Source: Undaria pinnatifida
Taxonomy: Eukaryota; Sar; Phaeophyceae; Laminariales; Alariaceae
Length of the DNA stretch: 64,000 nt
Reading direction: 5' to 3'
Assembly: GCA_012845835.1 (NCBI GenBank)
Contig: JABAKD010000015.1
Location: 6,911,974 to 6,975,973 of the forward strand
The notes beneath the pieces were generated by a model. The model ran no database searches, was not told the origin of the DNA, and saw nothing but the letters and a program-made list of their open reading frames with translations. How positions within the stretch are numbered: the first letter of the stretch is position 1; every line of letters begins with the position of its first letter. Below, one piece after another: positions 54,035 through 64,000 of this stretch. The position numbers and the translations under genes were made by a program.

Positions 54035-56090
54035 TCAATACCGCACAACAAGACCCTGCCGGTTGCGTATTGAAGCGTGGAATAGCTGGAGCGTGTCTTC
54101 AGCATTCAACGGCAGCCTAATGTCACCACGAACCGAGAACAAGTCCCCTAGTCTGCCAAGCCTCCCTTCCGTTGGCGCAAGATAACTACAGCCACAAAAA
54201 AGAACAATGTACCTTGCTCCGACGTGATGGCGACCCTCAACCTGCAAAGCGTCAAATGCACATGGACCCTTAGCCCCAACCGTATACCATATAACAGCGC
54301 GTCCGAGGAAATCCCACCGACTACCTTCCCCGACCGTAAGTCACATGATAGCTTGTCCGAGGCTATCCAACCTTCGTCCCATGCCAGTAATTTCTCTGTC
54401 AACCCGCCGCCTCCAGTAAAGCAAGACAGCTACAACCACAAAATAACATTCCCCGCTGTCCCGACGTGCAGGCGACCCTCAACCTGTCAAATGTCAAATA
54501 CACATGGACCCTTGGCCCCAACCGTATGCCATATGACAGCGCGTCCGAGGAAGTCCCACCGACTACCTTCGCCGACTGTACGTCACATGATAGCTTGTCC
54601 GAGGCTATCTAACCTTCGTCTCATGCTAGTATTTTCTCTATCAACCCGCCCCCTCCAGTAGAGCAAGACAGCTGCTGCCGACAAATAATTTCCCCCCGTC
54701 CCGACGTGCAGGCGGTCGTCAACCTGCAAAACGTCAAATGCGCATGGAACTTTAGCCCCAACTGTATACCACGTAACAGCGCCTCCGAGGAAGTCCCACC
54801 GACTACCTTCCCCGACTGCAAGCCACATGATAGCTTGTCCGAGGCTGTCCAACCTTCGTCTCATGCCAATATTTTCTCTGTCAACCAAATCCCCCGATGG
54901 AGCAAGACAACTACTGCCATAAAATAACACCCTCCCCTGTCCTGACGTGCAGGCGATTGTTAACCCGCAATACGTCAAATATGCATGGACCTTCAGCTCC
55001 AACTGGATACCATATGACAGCGCGTCCGAGGAAGTCCCACCGACTACCTTCCCCGACTGTAATCCACATGATAGCTTGTCCGAGGCTACCCAACCTTCGT
55101 CCCATGCACTAGTTTCTCTGTCAACTCCCCCCTCTGGTAAAGCAAGACAGCTACTGCGATAAAATACATTCGCCCCTGCCCGACGTGCAGGCGACCTTCA
55201 ACCTGCAATACGGTAAATACGCACGGACCTGTAGCCCCAACCGTATATCATATGACAGCGCGTCTGAGAAGGTCCCACCGACTACCTTCCCCGACTGCAA
55301 GCCACATGATAGCTTGTCGGAGGCTATCCAACAATCGTCCCTTGCACTAGTATTCTTTGTCAACGCCCCCGTCCGGTAAAGCAAGGCAGCTACTGCGATA
55401 AAATACATTCGCCCCTGCCCGACGTGCAGGCGACCCTCAACCTGCAATACGGTAAATACGCACGGACCTGTAGCCCCAACCGTTTATCATATGACAGCGC
55501 GTCCGAGGAAGTCCCACCGACTACCTTCCCCGACTGCAAGCCACATGATAGCGTGTCCGAGGCTATCCAACTTTCGTCCCATGCACTAGTATTCTTTGTC
55601 AACGCCCCCGTCCGGCAAAGCAAGACAGCTACTGCGATAAAATGCATTCCCCCCTGTCCCGACGTGCAGGCGACCCTCAACCTGCAATACGTTAAATACA
55701 CGTGGACCCTTAGCCCCAACCGTATACCATATGACAGAGCGTCAGAGGAAGTCCCACCGACTACCTTCCCCGACTGTAAGCCACATGATAGCTTATCCGA
55801 GGCTATCCAACCTTCGTCTCACGCTAGTACTTGCTCTATCAACCCGCCCCCTCCAGTAGAGCAAGACAGCTGCTGTCAGCAAATAACATTCCCCCCTGTC
55901 TCGACGTGCAGGCGATCGTCAACCTGCAAACCGTCAAATGCACATGAACCTTTAGCCCCAACTGGATACCACGTGACAGCGTGTCCGAGAAAGTCCCACC
56001 GACTATCGTTCCCAACTCTGCGTCACGTGATAGCTTGTCCGAGGCTGTCCATCGTTCGTCCCATGTGCTACCTTGCCCAAGGTGCATAAA
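54035..56090. repeat. 240-bp tandem satellite, 8 units
   Basis: The marker GACGTG(C/A) plus AGGCGACCCTCAACCTGCAA occurs at about 54221, 54463, 54703, 54944, 55182, 55421, 55661 and 55902, so unit length is 238-242 bp. Each unit also has CACCGACTACCTTCCCCGAC and CACATGATAGCTTGTCCGAG. Because the period is near a multiple of three, frames stay open over several units on both strands (for example 55424-56089), but no start or splice context or domain supports coding. Confidence 0.95.
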
Positions 56091-56438
56091 TAAATATGTG
56101 CCAGGTACAGACTAGACACATATATACTCTAACCCAGACATAAAAATCACGCGGCGTCGGACGGACCATGCACGGTGAATCGGTCGAAACCGACGCATGC
56201 GCGGTTGTCTGCCAGCCGGTGTATTCGGCATTCGCCATTAATTCAAGTCGTTAGAAATTCAGACTACTCGCCTATTGGCCTCTTCCCCATTCCGTGCTAA
56301 AAGTCAAGAGTCGTCTTAAATGAACATCGCAGCCGGGAAACATATGACCCTTCGAGCTACACAAACGTACATCCAATACGCTCGTCAACACGTAATGCCC
56401 CGATCCCCAACGCAACCCTCCCCAATGAAACACAACGG
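56091..56438. other. Short intergenic stretch at the USP 3' end
   Basis: Between the satellite and the USP stop codon. It must hold the USP 3' UTR and polyadenylation site; no clear signal was identified. Confidence 0.4.
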
Positions 56439-59400
56439 TCAGCCGCCACTTGTCCCGCGGCGCTTCTCATACAATAATATGTAAGCGCCCGCGGTGAGCA
56501 CTTTGTCTACGCTTACGGAAAAAACGTTCGCGTCGTTGTAGCACATCCACCCGTCGTCGGTGGTGCGGACAAATGCGATGTAGTGCCCTCCGTTGGCCGA
56601 GCCGCTGTGGTGCACGGCCGCAGAGAGGTCGTACATAATCGGCTCTGAAGTGAAAATGCGGTGGAAGTGGAAGGGGTGCAACGGCATACCATTAAATCAC
56701 GCGCGTAAGGGAAAACATGCAAACACCTGGAGTAGACAGCGTTAGGACAAGAAGCGGTCGTCGTCATTCTAGTGTGGCGTCAAGCCTAAGGCTGTTCGTC
56801 AGTTCAATCATGGCGTGAGTACGTGTGACAATCGTTTGAGCAACAGCCGCCTTCCTGGTGAACTATAGTTTTTCAAGGCCCTCCACGTCCACGAAGGTGA
56901 TTGTTGCAGGTGTGCGTTGGAAAACCCTATCAAACCAAATAGAAATAAAAGCACCTCATGTAGTCCGGCACACGCCCGTTTCGAGTTGGAAATATACACT
57001 TTCACAGTGGTTAATGTTTTACCCCCCACTATTAACCGATCTCACGGAGCAGGCTACGTTCCAAAACGCATACGGTCCAGTGGTTTATGGTTGCTCAACT
57101 TATCCAGCGATAGTTTGACAATACACAATTATAGACACTACTGCATGGATAGGGATCGCAGCACACAAGAGTTCTCACCCCCGGAGAGCCGCCCGACCTT
57201 TGTGAATGGCCCGACGTCGATGACAGTCGGGATCTCGACCAAATAGCCGAGTTTTTCCCGAATACTGGTTGGTAAGCGGTAACGAACGCGGACGGCGCGC
57301 ATCGCCCGGGTCACAACATGCACATCAACGAACAGTCATGGAAGTCTAACCAAGTGGACAAATCAGGAGAAAGCCAAAACCGGAAGGTAGGCAACCCTAC
57401 CCCACCGGAAACTTTGACGCCGTGTACTCTGCGTCATCTGAAGTTGACCATGGACGATTGGATGCAGTAAACCAACTCGAAGCGGCTGACAGACCGGTGG
57501 AACGTAATGCGGACAAATTAGCAATTCAGAGAGTAGGAGCGCCTGAACAGACGATGCCAGATCACCTACTGACGGTAGAGTATATACTGCGATCGGCATG
57601 TCAAACGTTAAGAGTGAAAAAAAAGGCATGCAATCGTCCGCCTTGCGAAGGCCAAAACCACCACATCCGAAAGGTCGCTTTTTAGTACGACATTGCTGAC
57701 CCGAAACGGCGCTTCGAGTCGCCAATCCACCCGCTCTCATCTGTGGATCTGCACCAGAACCCTTTACCCATAGCTCGCATGCGCAACACGGACAACACAG
57801 TAGCACAGGATCCGATCACGTTTATATGCCACGCGAACTGGAAGATGCTGGGAGGCGCCAATAGAACGGATATGACATCGATATGTGTTAGTTCGACATT
57901 TTTCCCAACTCGGCGGTATTTTCACGCTGCTAAAGCTACAGCGTAGCATCGGTTGAGGATTTATCGCCCTCGCCCCGCTGCACTCGCCGAAAACGAAGAA
58001 CCTGTCTAACACGATTCCAACAAATCTCTGTAGCGTGCTTTACGATGCGCACAGATCTCACCCCTTCTTCACAGTGAAGCGATTCAGCTGCAGCAGCAGC
58101 TGGTCCGGGGCCCCGCTCAGCGTCGTTGACATCGACCTCTTTTTGGCGACCGGCTGCGAGGTGACAGGAAGAAGACGAATGAGCCATTCAGCACTTGTGT
58201 CAGGTAACTGCTTCAATCGTGTTCGATACGGACTTCCTCCCCGGAAGCGCTTTGACGCCTCAAATTGAATATCAGATATGTCAGATGCTGACAAAACAAA
58301 ACTTTGATGCTCGTAAACGATCGGTGGAGGACTCTCTGCTGCGCCACACACCCGCATGACACCTGAAAAATATACCCGATTGGATGGGGAGTGCGAGGCG
58401 TATTCCAAAACGCAGGACAAAACGCTGGAAAGGAGGGAACGACATACCAAGGCAGAAATGCCCGTGCAAGTTTTTTCCTGCTAAGATGATAAGCTTCTCT
58501 GCGACACGCATATTGGTCCATCGAGTCAACGGCCGCTTACCTTTTCCTTGTTTCTGTCAACGCAGGTCTGGCACGCGTCGACTATCTCTGTGCCGAAAAC
58601 CTTGACCCGTGTGGGTATACCGGCGAAATAGCGGGGGAACGCAACGGTGGGGGGCATCGGCGTTGAGGACACGCTCCATTGTTCGTGCAGATTATATCTA
58701 CTTCATTGTGCTGGTCCCGGCGGTCGCGTGCAACTTCTTCTCCATCGAGAAGTGGCAACGAGAGTACAAATGACACCAGCCACGCTCGGGATCATCATGT
58801 ATGCATAAACGACGCTCCTACAGAGATCGGGCGGTGACGTGCGCCGGCGGGCGAATGCGCTCATACGAACGCTGCTTTGCGCAATGTCTAAAACAGCTTC
58901 AAGCCACATCACGACACACCTCCAGGAGCAAGTCCAGCAGCTTCACGGAAGGAGGTCCTCTTCCTCGTCCTCCTCCACGTCCTTCTCCTCGCCCCCCTCC
59001 CCCCCTCCCCCCCACTCCTCCTCCTCCTCCTCTTCCTCCTCCTCCACCTTGTCCTCCCCGTTTTCCCCGCCCCCCTCGGTTTCCCCTTCTTCCTTTCCCC
59101 TTGCCTCCTTTTCTTCCCCCGCCTCCTCCTCCCCCTCCTCCTCCTCCTCCTCCTCCTTCTCCTCCTCCTCCTCCTCCATCTCCCCCCTTCCCCCCCCCCC
59201 TCCTCCTCTTCCTCCTCCTCCTCCTCTTCCACGCCCCCCTCCCCCTCCCCTTCCCCGTCCTCCTCCTCCTCCTCGGCCGTTGCCAGTTCTCCCTGCCGCA
59301 TCGTCGGCTGGCAACGGCTTCATCGGGACAGGAAGAACCACGAACGTGTCCGTAGGCGACGAAGGCTGTAGGCGAAACACACATACGCACCAAACATCGG

Positions 59401-62330
59401 ACATAATTAGCTAGCAGTACATGCATGCCGCGGTAGCGGGTGCACCTAATTTCATTTTACCATAGTTCTTCACTTGAAGATATTCATGTCCCAATCAAAA
59501 CTTGACTTCGATAAATTTAAACGCGCAGCCCGACAAAAGTCCCCATGGACTAGACCTACGCCAATATGTTTGGATCAAACAAGTACCAGGTATGTTCCAA
59601 CGATGATAGCTACTTCCTTATTTGAGGTGCTTCGTCAATCGGAAAGTGTTTGCCCCGAAAGTGCTTTCCCTAGATCGTACGTATACCATGCCAGTACTCA
59701 GCACATTGCGCGCATGGAGACAAGACGCCCGACGAAAACCTTCAACGGGTGCTCATGAGAGAAAGTACTACAATATGCACGGACGGTTATAGGGTCGCGA
59801 TGCACGCCGGTGTCCACGCCAGTGTCCGGAAAAAGAGTACTAGCCCGTTAACGCATTGAACCGCATCACACCCGCGAAGCATCCAGCGACGTACCAAGAC
59901 CCGCAACTTTAACGCCTGTGTACCAGTCAAGTATTAATCAAACTACAGTATGTCCGAAGGGTTGGAAACAAAGACCAAACAATGTGGTGGCTCGACCAGG
60001 AGCAGACCTAAGAAGCCAAACCCCTGCGCACCGAAATGACAATCAATGCAGCTTACCGTATTGCACGAAAAGCAAAGGCAATCGATGTCCGTCTGGCCCG
60101 TCATTCCCTCAATGGCCCTTCGCTGGTCAACGCCCTGATTCTGTAAAATCACACGCAAAACAAGCAGGGCGAGAATATAAAATAAGTAAGCACCGTGTAA
60201 AATAAGTAAGCACCGCCTGTAACGCTGACAATGGCGTACGAACCGTGTCCCTCCAGCGTAGCATAGGCCAGGCAGGCCGCGGCGCGGTCGATCCTGTGTA
60301 GGATGTAAAAGAGTCGACCACCTAAACCGGAGGACGGCCACGCGATCACACTGGCATTCGCTGGTCTTGCGGTCAAGAACTTGCCAACCGCCCACGGCTA
60401 CTCAGCCTCACCCACGAGGCCAAAACGTCGCTCAGGTGTACGCTTACCTGGTCGTAGCGCAGTTCGTTGAGAAAGTGGGTGAGCACCTCACTCGCATCCG
60501 ATTGTAGCCTCGAGTCGTACTGTTCCCGAAAAGATCAGCAAAGCACACAAACGAGTTGGGGCATGTCACCAATGAATGGGGAGGCTAGTAGAAGAAAAGC
60601 CCCCTCGTCGCGGCTGTCGTTCGTATTTTCGCAAGTGGAGTGCCGCGACAAGCATGTATGTAGATGAATTCACACGCTGCTAAAGTCGCGGGCGAACAGC
60701 ACACACGGGAAAATTCAGAAGCAATCAACTTTGGTTTGCCTCTCCATGCCCATGCGCTACACAACAGGCGGTTTAGCTGCTGTCACTCTGGGCGTGGGCG
60801 CGAACAACAGGATCTTGAAGAGGTACAAAGGCAACAAATGTTTAAAGCGAGCGTTTCCAAACCGCAAAGCTGTAAGAGCGCTCAAACGCTTTGTTTCGCA
60901 ATGGTGGCACATCCCCTGTGTTGCCAGCTGGTATACGTAAAAGCAAACACGTGGTTATCGCTCGACCGTTGCCTATCTGTGTCTGCAGTATTGTTGCCAA
61001 CAAAACATCGGCACGTCTCCTGACACACGGTCTACTCACGGTGGGCATCCCTTCAATGGCCTTGACAATTCTCTGGTCGAGGACCTTGCAGGCGCCACTA
61101 TCCACGCTCTCCATGGCCTGATAGAAGAAACACGATTACACCAAAGGAAAAAACGCATAGCCTGGTCGATGGGAACGGCCAGAAAACGCATCGCTAACGC
61201 AGCACGTGCTCGCGGGCATGCCAAAACAGATGATGGTCAGTGACGCTGTCTAGATCGCCAACGGCTTGTCCATCTCTTGCAGATTTTGGTCGAGCCGTCT
61301 GTCTCCTTGCACATGTTGCAACAACGACAGCAAATGGAGGCGAGACGTCAGGCCGCATGTCGTCGTTTACGCATTCGGAGTGCCTGGCCATACAGAACTA
61401 CGAGTACATGCCTGCAAGGTACGCTTCCGCCGCCGCCGCCACCACCGACAAAACTAACGCGACAAAACCACGATAAATTCTGACCTGAAAGAGATTACCC
61501 AGTCCTGCCGCGAAGGCCTGCTTCCTGTCGTCCCGCACCGGGCGTGCTTGCAATGAGACAAATAAGCAAATGCAACAAAGAGAAAGAGGAGACGACCAAT
61601 GGGACGTAAGCAAGAGGGTGGAGGGAGAACCTGCCGCAAAAGGGTTGTCCGACATTTCAGCGGCTTACCAAGCCACGCGGTCTCGACCTGTAAGCGTTTT
61701 TATTAATGACACAAACAATGGCAAAAACACTTGTCGAGCGGCCCTAGTAAAACATTGGGACTTGGAGAACAAGCCATATGCAAGCCAACGATTTTTGGGT
61801 ACTTCCGTAGTCCTTCAATGGCAACATTGCACATTTTTGTTTTCGATATGTGCTACTGTTTTTGGCTATTTCAAGACTTGATAAACACAACTTGCCAAAT
61901 TGGCGAGATTCTTTTTATATATTTGCAACAAGTCTTTAAAACCGGGCCGACGATGAAGCGCTGTATGGCTGTCGAGGTTGTGGTTGTACCGTGTCCACAT
62001 AAAGAACACCTAGTTCCTGCTTCCGCGGAAGGCACATTTGGTGCAGCGTGATAATGAGCGAACGAATTCCCGGTACGCGCTCGCGTAATAACCCCAGCGT
62101 GATGGACGTCCTTGGGAGCCCGGCGTTTCGATAGGACTAGTGCACCCGTTCAAAGCCAAATAGGCCGGACAGAAGATCGGCCATGCCTTCATTTCTTAAG
62201 GGGGTATCTTGTTCTGCTGTAGCCTTACCGAGGGCTAACTTCGCCGCGTTCCTGACCAAAGGCATGCTCCCCAGCAGCTGGAGGACGGAATTCCTAGCGC
62301 ACTGGATATTGGGGTTGACTAGCCCACTAC
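56439..62330 (-). CDS. Ubiquitin-specific protease (USP, peptidase C19), multi-exon, 5' end unresolved
   Basis: Cysteine protease family that cleaves ubiquitin from proteins. Minus-strand exons: 62330-62229, 61546-61485, 61117-61040, 60519-60448, 60134-60057, about 59365-58920, 58600-58541, 58153-58062, 57264-57179, 56644-56439. All but the sixth agree in phase. Cys box GLVNPNIQCARNSVLQ has the catalytic Cys codon at 62301-62299, with Ala in place of the usual Tyr after it. QSDASEVLTHFLNEL is the QQDAxEF-like block. CFSC (60.07 kb) and CQTC (58.56 kb) look like the two zinc-finger CxxC pairs. PDQLLLQLNRFTV precedes the beta strands, and the His box is HHSGSANGGHYIAFVR with WMCYNDANV after it. 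The sequence N-terminal to the Cys box was not found. The substrate is unknown; an active protease is plausible. Confidence 0.82.
58920..59365 (-). CDS. USP low-complexity exon between the two CxxC pairs
   Basis: Opens in phase 0 after CTACAG with SPTDTFVVLPVPMKP, the expected strand after the first CxxC, then runs into about 300 bp of GAG/GGA repeats, and ends VKLLDLLLE before GTGTGT. The start and end blocks lie in different frames (446 nt in total, two over a multiple of three). Either a small intron or a length change in the repeat is not resolved here, or the genomic copy is shifted. Confidence 0.5.
58960..59275. repeat. (CTC/CCT)n tract inside a USP exon
   Basis: Pyrimidine-only on the plus strand, mostly TCC and CCC units. 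On the coding strand it reads poly-Glu, poly-Gly or poly-Arg depending on frame. Confidence 0.9.
59366..60056. other. USP intron
   Basis: No other gene recognised between the fifth and sixth USP exons; short plus-strand open frames have no support. Confidence 0.45.
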
Positions 62331-63860
62331 CTCACAAAGTGACACGGGCGCAGGATTGGGTGGGAGCGAGGCAAGCAGAGTCAGGAGCGTTAGCCATGCT
62401 ATCGCGCCCTGCTGTGAATCACCGTCACACTCGTAAAATATATCAGAAAAACAAGTGCTAACGGCCACTAGAACCCACGTCGTGGGACCCATCGCCCGCG
62501 TTTGAGGTCAAATCGCCGCATTGCGTCCCTGCCACTTTAGTTTACACGATGTTCTCGAGACGCGGATCGGTTCCTAGATCACATTGTTAGCTATCGTGGT
62601 CGGATTACAGCCCGACACGAGCATGCAGACACACAAACACCTCCCACCCTACACACACTACACATAAAAAGTGCATCTCTCGTGACGTCCGGACGGCATC
62701 GTATCTGGTATACGAAGTATTCCCAACATTGTTTACGTAGGCCTGCTTAACGTCTGTAAAGTGGTATAGGGAGAGAACGCGTAAATCACTGCGACTACGT
62801 TCTCTCACATGCGCGGTGGAACCTTCTTGGGAGGGGTTCCAAGGGACGAGTCCTGCCGAAAAAAAAAGGAGAGGAGTGACAGAGAAAACCCAACGTGTGT
62901 TCACTGTTTCGCCTTGGAATCCTCTTCGTCGGGTGAAACATGTGCACACTCCCATTATTTGCTGTTTGGCACCACGGGAGCGAAAACGACCGTCCAAACC
63001 ACCGCTCCAAACACAACCTCGAGCGACTGGACTCGGGCTACCACCCCGAGAGTTTTTTCTTGTGATGGTATTCAACAAAGTGTTGATGGTAATACGTTAT
63101 GCGATGGACAGATATGAGTGGGAGGGTACAGGGCGAACACAGCCAGGCTTGAATGATGATGAGCGACAAACACCGGTACATCGCCCGACGCCCCTACTTT
63201 ATGATGTACGAGCAAGGAACACATCAAACCCAGGAAGCCTATGCGATGCTGCTTTAGTCTGCTAGTAGTGCTTGTTCTTTCAGAAAATAAATTATTGGCT
63301 GAAGGAGGGGTCGAGCTTGAATTCAGCGCCATCCAACTTTGGTGTCGACTACAGTAACGAACGAAGCTGAAGTTGTTCTTTATTGAAAAACCAAAACAAT
63401 GAAGTGCATCGGGGATAAAACCTGCAGCGCATCAATCGCCAGAACAAATAAGCATGGCAACATGGGCGGGGGTCACGGGAGAGCATTCTTCAGCAGACGC
63501 TATGCGTGACGGTGCGCTGCATATCCGCGGGGTGGACCGAAACGTTAGGAGTAGAGTTCACAGCGACGTATTAAGCTCCCGCGTGGCAAAGTATTGCTAG
63601 ACGAACATGAGAAATATCAACTACCGATGCTAAGGCATTATCTCGACGACAGCTCCTCGTGATAATTGGGTGCTGTTACAAGACCCTCAAACCTTCCCCC
63701 ACAACGCGGTTCAGACTTTTTCGTACATTGTCCTGGCCGCCGGCCGATCCAGCTTCCCCGTCGGTATCCCCGCCGGTACCCTCGGAAGAGCCCGTGCCAC
63801 CCTGGCACGAACAATGATATCGTGAAGAAAAACGACCAAAACAAGGGTGGCAACGACGAT
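62331..63860. other. Region upstream of the USP Cys box, unresolved
   Basis: Should hold the USP 5' exons and promoter and the 5' part of the gene that enters the right edge. Open frames at 62605-63078 (minus) and 62816-63265 (plus) show no domain. A divergent promoter region is likely but cannot be placed. Confidence 0.35.
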
Positions 63861-64000
63861 ATGGGCAGGGGTGGCGGCGCCAGTATCCTTCAGCTAGGCG
63901 TAGCATTGTTCAGCGCAGTCTTTTTCCTAGTCATTTACTGCGGCGCCTACGCCAAGCGACGATCGTATGAGATCTACACGAAGCAACACAAATTACTCCG
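63861..64000 (+). CDS. Partial ORF with a membrane segment, cut by the right edge
   Basis: ATG at 63861 gives MGRGGGASILQLGVALFSA, a hydrophobic stretch VALFSAVFFLVIYCGAYA of about 18-20 residues, then a basic and polar tail (KRRSYEIYTKQHK) that is still open at the window end. The hydrophobic stretch followed by KRR suggests a single-pass or signal-anchor segment. The frame is also open upstream to about 63720 with Arg/Pro-rich sequence, so the real start may be earlier or in another exon. Product not recognised. Confidence 0.4.
   Translation, partial: MGRGGGASILQLGVALFSAVFFLVIYCGAYAKRRSYEIYTKQHKLL

Noticed and set aside
55424-56089. 221-codon frame across the 240-bp satellite
   Set aside because: The repeat period keeps the frame open by itself; both strands are open and no domain or start context supports translation.
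60210-60395. Minus-strand frame (IDRAAACLAYATLEGHGSY) as an extra USP exon
   Set aside because: Exons at 60448-60519 and 60057-60134 already join in phase, and including this piece would break the frame.
61646-61664. 19-nt micro-exon between the first two USP exons (VETAWL)
   Set aside because: It has AG and GT borders, but inserting 19 nt shifts the phase; direct joining of the flanking exons keeps it.
1-64000. CRISPR array or bacterial operon structure
   Set aside because: The tandem arrays have no constant repeat with unique spacers, and coding regions are split by spliceosomal introns.

Overview
The window is eukaryotic nuclear DNA that is intron-rich and packed with repeats. It is most consistent with a multicellular brown alga (stramenopile). 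The reasons are many short exons of about 60-300 bp in long introns, GT-AG splice sites with a strong GTGAG donor preference, roughly balanced base composition, abundant copia, gypsy and LINE remnants, and a fatty-acid alpha-dioxygenase gene. The species assignment is inference; the intron structure and repeats are seen directly.

Two genes can be reconstructed. On the plus strand a fatty-acid alpha-dioxygenase (alpha-DOX, heme peroxidase superfamily) runs from a first exon at 4769-4935 to a stop at 35812. It has 15 exons whose phases all agree and total 1887 nt (628 residues), the size of plant alpha-DOX. Its first intron is about 15.1 kb and holds most of the mobile elements of the left third. 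On the minus strand a ubiquitin-specific protease (USP, C19 family) runs from a Cys box near 62.3 kb to a His box ending at 56439. Its N terminus is unresolved, and one low-complexity exon does not keep frame. A plus-strand exon with a membrane segment enters the right edge (63861-64000).

Mobile DNA, left to right: a decayed Ty3/gypsy fragment at the left edge (1-1600, minus); inside alpha-DOX intron 1, two inverted Harbinger-like MITEs, two tRNA-related SINE-like elements, several copies of a ~290 bp dispersed repeat (called R1 here), a ~120 bp poly(A)-tailed retroposon (R2), and minisatellites; in later introns, shared ~200-430 bp repeats in both orientations; at 40816-47236 a nearly intact Ty1/copia element with 512 bp LTRs and one in-frame stop in RT; at 49925-51243 a 5'-truncated LINE.

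The 3' end of alpha-DOX (last two exons, the intron before them, and ~0.8 kb of 3' flank) is duplicated in the same orientation about 17 kb downstream (51970-53870), where it has decayed. A ~240 bp satellite (8 units, 54035-56090) fills the space between that copy and the USP 3' end. alpha-DOX and USP are therefore convergent, with ~20 kb of repeat-rich DNA between their stops. No bacterial-type operons, CRISPR arrays or rRNA genes were seen.
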